Part shown: positions 1-7,360 of the stretch, one piece after another
Position numbering within the stretch: the first letter of the stretch is position 1
Layout of the letters: the number at the start of each line of letters is the position of its first letter
Assembly (NCBI GenBank): GCA_910589655.1
Contig: CAJUTJ010000002.1
Span: 1-20,261 of the forward strand
Direction: 5' to 3'
DNA from: an uncultured Acetatifactor sp.
Lineage (GTDB): Bacteria > Bacillota > Clostridia > Lachnospirales > Lachnospiraceae
DNA length: 20,261 nucleotides
Program-made: the position numbers and the translations under genes
Notes under the pieces: model-generated
What the model was told of the DNA's origin: nothing
Databases searched by the model: none
What the model saw: only the letters and a program-made list of their open reading frames with translations

Positions 1-1
1 A

Positions 2-769
2 AGGCAGCCCCCATCATTCGCAATCCGGGACCATCCGCTCTTGCGGCCCCGCATAGATGCGTATCAGGATTTTCTGCCGAGGCTATGCACAGCGGGGATT
101 ACCATAACCGGAATCCGGACAGCAGAATCCGTACAGCGCCTGCAAAATATCGCAGTAATGTTGAGAGCCGGAAAGTCCATGACGAATAAGCACCAGGTAT
201 TCCCAATCTATGATTGGACCAACAATGATGTATGGCTCTATCTTCTGCGGGAAAAAGTGGATATTCCGGAGATATACCTGTTTTTATGGCAGTCCGGGAC
301 AAAGAAGGGCCAGCTGAGGGTATCGCAGTTTTTTTCCATTGACACGGCCAAGAGCCTTGTGAAAATGAATGAGTATTATCCGGATCTGATGGAGCGGATC
401 ATCCGTAGGGAACCAAACGCTTATCTCGCTGCCCTCTATTGGGACAGTGAGATGTTCGGGAGAAATACCACAGCCAGAAAGCAGAATGAAAAGGGAAGTG
501 CTGAAAAGGATTACAAAGCGGCACTTTTGGAGCTGTTCTCTGATATGGATGGCAATTTCCGGACGGAGCACAAGCGATATGTGGCAAATCGGTACCGCAA
601 CTTTTTTATGAGCGTCTCTGCTATTGCGGACAATAAGGATTGCAAGGCAATTTACGAAGGGCTTATATCGGGCGATCCGAAGCTACGTTCGTTCCGGGCG
701 CTATACCAGAGGATTTACGGGAAATACATTACAGAAGCTAAGAAAAAGGAGGGGCTGCCGAATGGATAA
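2..769 (+). CDS. PAPS reductase-like protein (DUF3440/IbrA-like), 5' truncated by the window edge
   Basis: The reading frame is open from base 2, so the true start lies upstream and only the C-terminal 255 residues are visible; the TTG at 41 is probably internal. The visible part contains GIRTAES followed by QR, and PIYDWTNNDVW, both typical of the phosphoadenosine phosphosulfate reductase / PP-loop ATPase family. The later QLRVSQFF and the long helical C-terminus fit the DUF3440 branch, which includes E. coli IbrA. The N-terminal PP-loop (SGGKDS-type) that would bind ATP is not in the window and cannot be checked. The stop overlaps the start of the ParB-fold gene by 8 bp, so the two are translationally coupled, as in the ibrAB pair. 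Family assignment is fairly firm. The substrate is unknown; classical sulfate assimilation is unlikely in a phage late region. Confidence 0.8.
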   Translation, partial: RQPPSFAIRDHPLLRPRIDAYQDFLPRLCTAGITITGIRTAESVQRLQNIAVMLRAGKSMTNKHQVFPIYDWTNNDVWLYLLREKVDIPEIYLFLWQSGTKKGQLRVSQFFSIDTAKSLVKMNEYYPDLMERIIRREPNAYLAALYWDSEMFGRNTTARKQNEKGSAEKDYKAALLELFSDMDGNFRTEHKRYVANRYRNFFMSVSAIADNKDCKAIYEGLISGDPKLRSFRALYQRIYGKYITEAKKKEGLPNG

Positions 770-1283
770 TAAGATTGCTGGTCCTCTGTCAACGCTCCGA
801 TGGGTAGACAGGGGGAATGTGAAACCGAATGACTACAACCCAAACAAAGTATCAAAACAGAACCTGGAACTGCTGAAGCAATCTATACTTGCCAATGGCT
901 GGACCCTGCCGATTGTGGTAAGACCGGATTTTACGATTATTGACGGATTCCACAGATGGACGGTTGCCGGGGAAGAGCCTCTGGTTTCCATGCTGGACGG
1001 GAAAGTGCCGGTGGTAATTGTGGATCATAAGGATAAGGCAGGGAATATCTATGGAACTGTTACCCATAACCGGGCGAGAGGTACGCATCTGCTGGGGCCC
1101 ATGAAAGCAATTGTTAAGGAGTTGATGGCAGAGGGGAAATCCGTGGAAGAGATTGGGAAGCAACTGGGAATGAGGCCAGAGGAAATTTTCCGGCTTTCGG
1201 AATTCTCAAAAGAGGATTTCCTGAAAATGATGATTAGACCAGAACAGGGTTTTTCCAAAGCGGAGTTTATAACGAAGATTTAA
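762..1283 (+). CDS. ParB/sulfiredoxin-fold protein, IbrB-like
   Basis: This 173-residue protein starts at ATG 762, with AAGGAGG at 746-752 as ribosome site; an upstream in-frame start at 624 would lie deep inside the preceding gene and has no support. Residues 18-70 form the ParB N-terminal nuclease-like fold: NPN at 26-28, a helix, PIVVRPD, and the DGFHR box at 61-65 that corresponds to the ParB GEHR-type motif. HNRARGTH at 102-109 is a second conserved patch seen in IbrB-like proteins. Residues 126-147 (SVEEIGKQLGM and following) look like a helix-turn-helix. It lacks the long C-terminal dimerisation region of plasmid ParB, so a partition role is unlikely. The 8-bp overlap with the PAPS-reductase-like gene implies joint action. 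Actual activity (CTP/ATP-dependent switch, nuclease or regulator) cannot be told from the sequence. Confidence 0.82.
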   Translation: MDNKIAGPLSTLRWVDRGNVKPNDYNPNKVSKQNLELLKQSILANGWTLPIVVRPDFTIIDGFHRWTVAGEEPLVSMLDGKVPVVIVDHKDKAGNIYGTVTHNRARGTHLLGPMKAIVKELMAEGKSVEEIGKQLGMRPEEIFRLSEFSKEDFLKMMIRPEQGFSKAEFITKI

Positions 1284-1318
1284 TGTTAAATCAATCGGTA
1301 TCCGTATGACGCAACAAC

Positions 1319-1347
1319 GAGGGAGTGCATTGCCTCCCTCTGTTTTT
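1319..1347 (+). terminator. Intrinsic terminator between the ParB-fold gene and small terminase
   Basis: GAGGGAG at 1319-1325 pairs perfectly with CTCCCTC at 1334-1340 across an 8-nt loop, followed by TGTTTTT. It lies 36 bp after the ParB-fold stop codon. Only about 33 bp separate it from the small terminase start and no promoter is visible there, so it probably attenuates rather than fully stops transcription into the late genes, or is bypassed by antitermination (inference). Confidence 0.75.
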
Positions 1348-1380
1348 ATGAAAACAAAACAAATAGCGAGGTGGTGATGA

Positions 1381-2169
1381 ATGGCAAGAGCAAGAAGCCC
1401 AAGCAGTATTGAAGCAGAAAAGCTATACCAGGATGGGATGAAACTGGTTGATATTGCGAAGAAAATCGGCGTACCGGACAGCACTGTCCGCAGGTGGAAA
1501 TCTACCCAAAAATGGGATGAAAATAAAAGCAAACAGAGTAAAAAAAAAGAAACCGAACGCTCGGATAAAAAGAAACCGAACGCTCGGAAACCCAAAGGAG
1601 CGCCGAGAGGGAATAAGAATGCTGCTGGCCATGCCCCATCTACCCCTAAAAGAAATAAAAATGCAGAAACACATGGAGCCTATTCCAAGGTATACTGGGA
1701 CACCCTGGATGATGAAGAACTGGGTATGATTGAAAGCATGGGAGATTCCGAGGAAGAACATCTGCTTATGCAGCTGCAAATGTTCTCCATACGGGAACGC
1801 CGTCTGATGCAGAGGATCAAGCACTACCGAGAGCTGGAAGCGGAGAACCATGGGCTATCCGTAAAAGCGGCATCCAAGACCAAAAAGGTGGAGGATGTGA
1901 CAGATTTTGACGGGGAGAGCGTTGGTGCCGGAAAATATAAGAAGGTAACAGAAACCAGTGTTACCCATACGGAAGCTGTCATGAACAGCATAATGGCCCT
2001 GGAGGCTGAATTAACCAAAGTGCAGAGGGCAAAGACGAAGGCTATAGAGGCGTTGTCGAGACTCAGGACGGAGAGCCAGAAGATGGAAAATGAAGAGGCT
2101 GGCAATGATATTGTGAAGACCTGGGCCCAAAAAGTTCTGGAGGCAAGGAGGCAGCGGGATGAAAAGTGA
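1381..2169 (+). CDS. terS: Terminase small subunit
   Basis: This 262-residue protein would recognise phage DNA and hand it to the large terminase. Residues 1-45 match the Phage_terminase small-subunit N-terminal helix-turn-helix: MARARSPSS, LVDIAKKIGVPDSTVRRWK, KWDEN. A basic linker with the GAPRGNKNA motif follows, typical of XtmA/YqaS-type proteins, and then HGAYSKVYW; residues about 110-245 are helical and charged, as expected for the oligomerisation part. The start is set by GAGGTGGTGA just upstream of ATG 1381. The 3' end overlaps terL by 11 bp. An oddity is a 21-bp direct repeat in the linker (1545-1565 and 1568-1588) read in two different frames, next to a run of nine A. The antisense frames here are shadows. 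Confidence 0.9.
   Translation: MARARSPSSIEAEKLYQDGMKLVDIAKKIGVPDSTVRRWKSTQKWDENKSKQSKKKETERSDKKKPNARKPKGAPRGNKNAAGHAPSTPKRNKNAETHGAYSKVYWDTLDDEELGMIESMGDSEEEHLLMQLQMFSIRERRLMQRIKHYRELEAENHGLSVKAASKTKKVEDVTDFDGESVGAGKYKKVTETSVTHTEAVMNSIMALEAELTKVQRAKTKAIEALSRLRTESQKMENEEAGNDIVKTWAQKVLEARRQRDEK
1545..1588 (+). repeat. 23-bp-period tandem repeat inside the small terminase linker
   Basis: AAAAGAAACCGAACGCTCGG followed by A occurs at 1545-1565 and again at 1568-1588. The period of 23 bp is not a multiple of three, so the first copy encodes KKETERS and the second KKKPNARK. A run of nine A (1540-1548) directly precedes it. The reading frame stays open throughout, so any duplication must have been compensated by an indel, perhaps in the A run (inference). 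Confidence 0.85.
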
Positions 2170-3637
2170 AAAATGGCTTGAAGAATTCCTTGATGAAAGC
2201 ATCCCGCTGTGGCGAAGCGATCCGGTTTTATTTATGCGAGAGGTGTTGCTGTTTGAACCGGATGATTGGCAGATTGAGGTGGCTTATGATTTGAGGGATT
2301 ATCCGAGAGTGTCGGTCAAATCGGGGCAAGGTGTTGGGAAAACTGGTGAGGAAGCGGCGCTGCTTCTTTGGTTCCTGGTTTGCTTTCCGTATCCGCGCAT
2401 TGTGGCCACGGCCCCCACAAAGCAGCAGCTTCATGATGTATTGTGGTCTGAGGTTGATAAATGGATGAATAACTCTCCGTTGCTTCCAATGCTTCTTAAA
2501 TGGACCAAAACATATGTTTATATGATTGGATATGAAAAACGCTGGTTTGCGGTAGCGAGGACAGCGACCAAACCGGAGAATATGCAAGGATTCCACGAGG
2601 ACAATATGCTTTTTATTGTGGATGAGGCATCGGGCGTAGCAGATCCGATTATGGAAGCAATTACCGGTACTCTGGCCGGAGCCAACAACAAACTCCTGCT
2701 GATGGGCAATCCGACAAAGACCAGCGGCACATTTTATGAAAGCCATACTGCAGACCGTGCCTTGTATCGTTGCCATACAGTAAATGCGGAGCATAGCAAG
2801 CGCACCAATAAAGAGAATATAGATGCTATGAAGCGAAAGTACGGAGAGCGCAGCAATGTGGTCCGTGTTCGTGTATATGGGGAGTTTCCAGAGCAGGAAG
2901 ATGATGTGTTTATCCCTATCTCATTTCTGGAGCAGAGCATCAAAACCGAAATGTCAGAGCCCACAGCCAGAGCATTCGGGAAATACCGGGACAGCGCCGG
3001 GAATCTCCAGCCGGCAGATGTGAGCGGAGTAGAGTTGATTGAGATAGGCTGTGACGTGGCTCGGTTTGGTGATGATAAAACCTGCATAGGGTACCGGGTA
3101 AATGAAGTAGTCCAAATCTATAAAAAGTACAACGGGAAGGATACTACCTGGACGGCCAGCATGATAGCGCGGCTCTATAAGGAATTGAAACAGCGGTTTA
3201 GATTCCAGGGACAGATTGGCGTGAAAGTGGATGATGGAGGTGTCGGTGGCGGTGTTGTTGATCAGCTGAGAAACTGGAAACGTTCTGATCCGGAAGTGTT
3301 TGGGGATATGACTATTCTGGCCGTGAATTTCGGAGTGCCCATAAAGCACCGGCATTATGCGGATTCGACAACCTATATGATGGGGATAGTAAGGGATCTG
3401 ATTGCGCCATATGATGATTTCGGACGTCCACATGTGCCGGAAGTGATCTTGCCGGATGACAGTGATCTTATCGGTCAGCTGTCTTGCCGGAAATTTGAGT
3501 TTGGAAGCAATGCAAAGCAGAAAGTGGAGAGCAAACAGGATATGAAAGACAGGGGGCTTTCTTCCCCGGATGAAGGGGACTGCATCCTGCTTGTATGTCT
3601 TCCACTGAATTATAAAAAGAAGGGAGGGAAGGGCTAA
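2159..3637 (+). CDS. terL: Terminase large subunit (packaging ATPase and nuclease)
   Basis: This 492-residue motor protein pumps DNA into the prohead and cuts the concatemer. The ATPase half shows Walker A GQGVGKT at residues 56-62, Walker B LFIVDE at 151-156, and the coupling motif LLLMGNPTKTSGTF at about 179-192. The RNase H-like nuclease half shows its acidic residues in GCDVARFGDDKT (D299), VKVDDGG (D358/D359) and SPDEGD (D474). Length is normal for the PBSX/YqaT type. ATG 2159 has AAGGAGG at 2145-2151, and the gene overlaps terS by 11 bp. The stop TAA shares its last base with the portal ATG. All catalytic residues are present, so it should be functional. Confidence 0.95.
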   Translation: MKSEKWLEEFLDESIPLWRSDPVLFMREVLLFEPDDWQIEVAYDLRDYPRVSVKSGQGVGKTGEEAALLLWFLVCFPYPRIVATAPTKQQLHDVLWSEVDKWMNNSPLLPMLLKWTKTYVYMIGYEKRWFAVARTATKPENMQGFHEDNMLFIVDEASGVADPIMEAITGTLAGANNKLLLMGNPTKTSGTFYESHTADRALYRCHTVNAEHSKRTNKENIDAMKRKYGERSNVVRVRVYGEFPEQEDDVFIPISFLEQSIKTEMSEPTARAFGKYRDSAGNLQPADVSGVELIEIGCDVARFGDDKTCIGYRVNEVVQIYKKYNGKDTTWTASMIARLYKELKQRFRFQGQIGVKVDDGGVGGGVVDQLRNWKRSDPEVFGDMTILAVNFGVPIKHRHYADSTTYMMGIVRDLIAPYDDFGRPHVPEVILPDDSDLIGQLSCRKFEFGSNAKQKVESKQDMKDRGLSSPDEGDCILLVCLPLNYKKKGGKG

Positions 3638-5334
3638 TGGATGATAAGAAAGCATCGGCGCCCCAGATGGCAGTAAAAATTGTGAAATCGTCCGGTCTGG
3701 ATACGCCCACAGTATTTTATGCAGAGCGAAAGGTGGAAAAATCAGACAAGGGTGAACAGCTGGATCCATCCATACAGACATCCGCTTCCGATTGGATACC
3801 TCATCCAATTGATATGCGCGGCCTGAAAATGCTGGTTGATAATTCTACGATTCTGCCGCAATGCATCAGAGCGTACAAAAGCAATATAGCGGGTTTTGGT
3901 ATTTCTGTAAAATATGCGGAAGATTATGAGGACGAAACGCCAGAGATGAAGGCCGAATGGGACGTGCTGAAGCAGATTATAGCGCTCCTTAATATGGATA
4001 TGCAGACCAAGGAAGTATTTGAAAATGTGATCCGTGACCGGGAGACATATGGAATATCCTACTGCGAGGTTATCCGAAATCAGGCACAGGAGGTTGTAGA
4101 GCTGCAGTTTATCGTTGATACGCCGTCCATAGATATGACATATCCGTTGCAGCCATATGTGGATATGGAGTATTTCTATAAAGGGACGGCAATCAGCAGA
4201 AAAAAGAAATTTCGGAAGTTCCGGCAGAATGTAGGCGGCAAGACGGTGTATTTCAAGGAGTTTGGAGATCCTCGCATCATGGATAAGAGAAGTGGCAAAT
4301 ACATAGGCGAAACGGATGAAGCCATTGAGATAGACGATCAGGCGAATGAGATTATCGAGTTCCGGATCGGCAGCATGCCCTATGGAGAGGTTCGCTGGAT
4401 TGGCCAGGTACTTACTGTGGATGGGAACCGGAAGGCGGAAGTCCTGAATAATAATTACTTCCGCCATGGCCGTCATACGCCGCTTATGATTCTGGTTAAG
4501 GGAGGAACATTATCAGATACAGCATTTACTAAGCTGCAAGAATACATGGAAGCTATTGAGGGGGAGAGAGGTCAGCACGCTTTTTTGGTGCTGGAAACGG
4601 ATACACTGGAGACCACAGCTGCATTTGCGGAGCAGAAGCTCCCGGAAGTGGAGATTAAAGACCTTGCCTCTATTCTGCAAAAAGATGAACTGTTTCAGGA
4701 GTACCAGGAAAACGGCAGAAAGAAAACACAGTCCGCATTCCTGCTTCCGGATTTGTATGTGGGGTATACCACGGATTTCAATAGGGCAACGTCACAGACT
4801 GCAATGGAAGTTACCGAAAAGCAAGTATTCCAGCCGGAGAGGGCTTCCCTGGCATGGACCGTCAACCAGAAGCTGCTGAATGGCTACCGGTTCCGGTATG
4901 TAGAAGTGCAGTTTGACGAGCCGGATATTACCAATCCGGATGATATCCAGAAGATGCTGAACATTACCGAACGGGCCGGCGGCTTGACGCCAAATACGGC
5001 AAAAGAGCTTACCTATGAGGTATTGGGGAAAGACGGCTGCGAGGATTACAATGGAGACTGGGGCGATATTCCCCTTGCGTATGCAAGAACGCTCCCACAA
5101 AGCCAGCAGCCGGATTTTGGAGCCGTCCCATTAGGAAACCTGCCGGCACAGAAAAACGAGCCTGTAGGTCAAAAGAGAGAGCCTCAGAAGGGAAAAAAGG
5201 CGGTCACAGATGCTGAGATAGAACAGCTTGACGGGCAGATTCAAAAAGCTGCTGCTTATGATGCGGATATCGTTCCCATTATGCTGGAAATCCGGAAAGC
5301 GCTGAAATGGTATCAGGAGAAAGCGGGTGAGTGA
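3637..5334 (+). CDS. Portal protein (PBSX/YqbA type)
   Basis: This 565-residue protein is expected to form the dodecameric ring at the unique capsid vertex through which DNA enters and the tail attaches. The phage portal core is recognisable: ASDWIPHPIDMRGLKMLV, an ILPQCIRAYKSNI helix, the RDRETYGISYCEVIR segment around residue 140, and FNRATSQTAMEVTEKQVFQ around residue 380, all typical of PBSX-family portals. Residues about 495-565 form a polar, Lys/Gln-rich tail ending in a helix. AGGGAGGGAAGGG precedes the ATG, which overlaps the terL stop by one base (TAATG). Its position directly after terL and before the minor head gene is the standard order. Confidence 0.92.
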   Translation: MDDKKASAPQMAVKIVKSSGLDTPTVFYAERKVEKSDKGEQLDPSIQTSASDWIPHPIDMRGLKMLVDNSTILPQCIRAYKSNIAGFGISVKYAEDYEDETPEMKAEWDVLKQIIALLNMDMQTKEVFENVIRDRETYGISYCEVIRNQAQEVVELQFIVDTPSIDMTYPLQPYVDMEYFYKGTAISRKKKFRKFRQNVGGKTVYFKEFGDPRIMDKRSGKYIGETDEAIEIDDQANEIIEFRIGSMPYGEVRWIGQVLTVDGNRKAEVLNNNYFRHGRHTPLMILVKGGTLSDTAFTKLQEYMEAIEGERGQHAFLVLETDTLETTAAFAEQKLPEVEIKDLASILQKDELFQEYQENGRKKTQSAFLLPDLYVGYTTDFNRATSQTAMEVTEKQVFQPERASLAWTVNQKLLNGYRFRYVEVQFDEPDITNPDDIQKMLNITERAGGLTPNTAKELTYEVLGKDGCEDYNGDWGDIPLAYARTLPQSQQPDFGAVPLGNLPAQKNEPVGQKREPQKGKKAVTDAEIEQLDGQIQKAAAYDADIVPIMLEIRKALKWYQEKAGE

Positions 5335-6982
5335 TATGTCTGAGAAATCAAATTATTATCAGGCGATTGCAAAAGCCCTCTTGTCTAATGCAGACGGCAT
5401 TATCGGGGCTATAGACCAATATCTTGCAAAAGCCGATGATGATCTTGCGGATTCGCTGGCTGATGAAGGATATGCAGAAGCGGAAGATACCGTTGATGCC
5501 ATCAACGCCATGCAGGATGAAGTTGCAGAAACGCTCCTGAACCAGACCAATGACTTTGTGACGGCTCTTGAAACAGCAACAGGTTCCGGGTGGGGGGAGG
5601 CGCAGCGGGCAGTATCTGAAATGATGGATGGAGACGATATCGCGGAGCAGGTGGAAGGTGCAGCGGCAGATATGCTCCAAACGCAGATACCAAAGCTGGC
5701 CAGCACATATATGCAGGAAACGGATGGGGAATTGGTGGTCGATATCATACGGCAGAGAACCCAGAACTGGATTGCCTCCTGGAGCCAGAGGCTGGGAGAG
5801 CTGATGAAGATAAACACCCATCAGCAGATTTCGGATATCATTCAGAGTACCATAGACAAAGGGGAAAGCATTGAAAAACTGACACGGAAAATAATGGATG
5901 GAGGCTGGCGGAACGAACACTATCAGGCAAGACGGGTGGCGGTTACCGAGGTACTGCGGGCGCACTCGGTTGCCAGAGAAGAGGCAATTCAGCAAAGCCC
6001 ATCTACGGATCGGAAGGAGTGGCGGCATACTGGGGCGCATAAAAATAAGCCCCGCCCGAATCACGTGGAGATGGACGGCCAGATTGTGCCGAAGGACCAG
6101 CCGTTTGAATTAAAGGGGAGAGATGGCGTTGTCTACCATCCCATGTATCCCAGGGATCCAATTCTTCCTGCCGGGGAAACGGTAAACTGCCATTGTATCC
6201 ATAGGGGAGTTGCGGCAGATGATGCCCTTGGAATGAGCCTGGAGGAACGTAGGCGGCTTCAGCAAAAATATATTGAGGAGGATGATGGAGCATGGAAAAA
6301 GGAACTGGATGAAGAAAATAAGGCAAAAGCCGGGATCACGCCGTATTCCGCACTGGAAAGCTTTCGGGGGAAGACGAGGGAGAAGCAGGTCAGATACCTT
6401 GGAAAGGCGAAAATGGCTCTTTATGATGCCGGACTGATCGATAGTGATGAAATGCTGAAAAAGGTCAAAAAATCCACATTGCAGGAATTGCGGGAAGATG
6501 GTATATTTACAGTAGGAAGTTCAGCTGCAAGGCATTCCGCAGTAGGAGATTTCTCTAATCTGGCAAATCCCAAAAAGCCGGCTGGCGGACGCAATGGAGG
6601 AAATATGACGGGCGGCGGCCATTCGCAGGCAAATCTTGTTGAACTTTCAAACCGGGGAATTGCGTACAGTATCGAAAAGACCTATGACAATGGTGTCCGT
6701 ATAGGTGGGGTGGCAAACCACACGGTGCCAGAGAAACGCCTGGGACAGTCAGGGCAGTCATGGTTTCCGGAAAGCTGGGATTCGGAGAAGATAGCCGCAG
6801 CGGGTACATACACTGCAAACCGGCCAGAACTCACGGAGGAACTTCAAAATGATGCTGGGGATATCATAGGCTATCGCAAATTCCAAAAATATGACGGCGT
6901 GACGGTAGGGATATTTGAGGATGCAGACCACAATATAAATACGGTCTTTCCGGATGCCGAACAAAGAGAGGTGGGTGATTGA
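5327..6982 (+). CDS. MuF-type minor head protein with C-terminal EndoU-like RNase toxin domain
   Basis: This 551-residue protein is nearly twice a usual minor head protein. Residues 1-155 are helical and acidic. Residues about 160-295 match the phage Mu F / SPP1 gp7 head morphogenesis domain: RVAVTEVLRAHSVA, WRHTGAHKNKPRPNHVEMDG, and the terminal NCHC (287-290). After a linker, residues about 400-545 resemble bacterial EndoU nucleases: GGGH (His432), NGVRIGGVANH (His465), EKR (Lys470), QSWFPESWDSEKIAAAG and a closing INTVFPD. His432, His465 and Lys470 are plausible catalytic residues by analogy with EndoU; this assignment is inferred. Start choice: GTG 5327 has AGGAGA six bases upstream, while ATG 5336 has only a weak GGTGAG; both are possible. 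This architecture is that of MuF polymorphic toxins of temperate phages, where a capsid protein carries a variable toxin domain. The next gene is the candidate immunity factor. Confidence 0.88.
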   Translation: MSDMSEKSNYYQAIAKALLSNADGIIGAIDQYLAKADDDLADSLADEGYAEAEDTVDAINAMQDEVAETLLNQTNDFVTALETATGSGWGEAQRAVSEMMDGDDIAEQVEGAAADMLQTQIPKLASTYMQETDGELVVDIIRQRTQNWIASWSQRLGELMKINTHQQISDIIQSTIDKGESIEKLTRKIMDGGWRNEHYQARRVAVTEVLRAHSVAREEAIQQSPSTDRKEWRHTGAHKNKPRPNHVEMDGQIVPKDQPFELKGRDGVVYHPMYPRDPILPAGETVNCHCIHRGVAADDALGMSLEERRRLQQKYIEEDDGAWKKELDEENKAKAGITPYSALESFRGKTREKQVRYLGKAKMALYDAGLIDSDEMLKKVKKSTLQELREDGIFTVGSSAARHSAVGDFSNLANPKKPAGGRNGGNMTGGGHSQANLVELSNRGIAYSIEKTYDNGVRIGGVANHTVPEKRLGQSGQSWFPESWDSEKIAAAGTYTANRPELTEELQNDAGDIIGYRKFQKYDGVTVGIFEDADHNINTVFPDAEQREVGD

Positions 6983-6983
6983 T

Positions 6984-7241
6984 ATGGATGAAAACAGAAT
7001 AGAGAGCCTGATCAAGTGGTGGAGGGAGACAGATACCCAGGGCATGGATATTGTAAAACATCTTATCAATCCGCTCATGGAAGCATTTGGGGAGGATGTG
7101 GATGCAATACTGTCCTATCTGGATAAGATGGAAGTGGAGGTTCTAAGGGAAATTTCAGGCTGTTTCGAGAGCATTTACCGAAAATTTACGACGGATGATG
7201 TTTACAATGCGCTCGGAGAGCTGGAAGATAAAATTGCATAA
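6984..7241 (+). CDS. Small acidic protein, candidate immunity protein for the EndoU domain
   Basis: An 85-residue protein beginning one base after the toxin-bearing gene stops. ATG 6984 is preferred over the in-frame ATG at 6954, which lies inside the toxin coding end, because AGAGGTGG and GGTGA stand just upstream. The sequence is predicted to be almost all helical (LIKWWRETDTQ, VKHLINPLMEAFGED, VLREISGCFESIYRKF, VYNALGELEDKIA), with about 20 acidic against 9 basic residues and no signal peptide or membrane segment. A small, acidic, cytosolic protein tightly coupled behind a nuclease domain is the usual form of an immunity protein, and PBSX-type operons have no structural gene required at this spot. 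I do not recognise a named family. The immunity role is inference from context; a head-associated structural role is the alternative. Confidence 0.6.
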   Translation: MDENRIESLIKWWRETDTQGMDIVKHLINPLMEAFGEDVDAILSYLDKMEVEVLREISGCFESIYRKFTTDDVYNALGELEDKIA

Positions 7242-7256
7242 TGGATTTTGAAAGGA

Positions 7257-7280
7257 GGCATCCGGAAGGGTGTCTTTTTT
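7257..7280 (+). terminator. Intrinsic terminator/attenuator after the candidate immunity gene
   Basis: GGCATCC (7257-7263) pairs with GGGTGTC (7268-7274), with two G-U pairs and a GGAA tetraloop, followed by six T. The 119-bp gap 7242-7360 holds this hairpin, two extra Shine-Dalgarno-like AAGGAGG sites (7252-7258 and 7297-7303) not followed by a convincing gene, and then the protease gene's own ribosome site. No promoter is evident downstream, so partial read-through is expected. Confidence 0.62.
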
Positions 7281-7360
7281 GTTGCGCTTTTTAGGAAAGG
7301 AGGGAGTGAGGGCGCTTTGATTATGATTTGTTTAAAATGACTGGAAGGAGGTATGAGATT

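Noticed and set aside
762..1283. Interpretation of the ParB-fold protein as a plasmid or phage partition ParB
   Set aside because: It is short, lacks a typical C-terminal dimerisation domain and a ParA neighbour, and is coupled to a PAPS-reductase-like gene, so the IbrB-like reading fits better.
1448..1729. A 93-codon plus-strand frame inside the small terminase gene
   Set aside because: It shares KKKPNAR with the terminase frame only because of the out-of-frame DNA repeat. It has no ribosome site and ends in arbitrary sequence, so a separate gene is unlikely.
4556..4879. A 107-codon plus-strand frame within the portal gene
   Set aside because: Arg/Trp/Ser-rich translation typical of an off-frame shadow inside a conserved portal region.
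7270..7320. Possible 16-codon peptide starting at GTG 7270 behind AAGGAGG 7252-7258
   Set aside because: Spacing of 11 bases is poor, the start is inside the terminator stem, and nothing supports it as coding.
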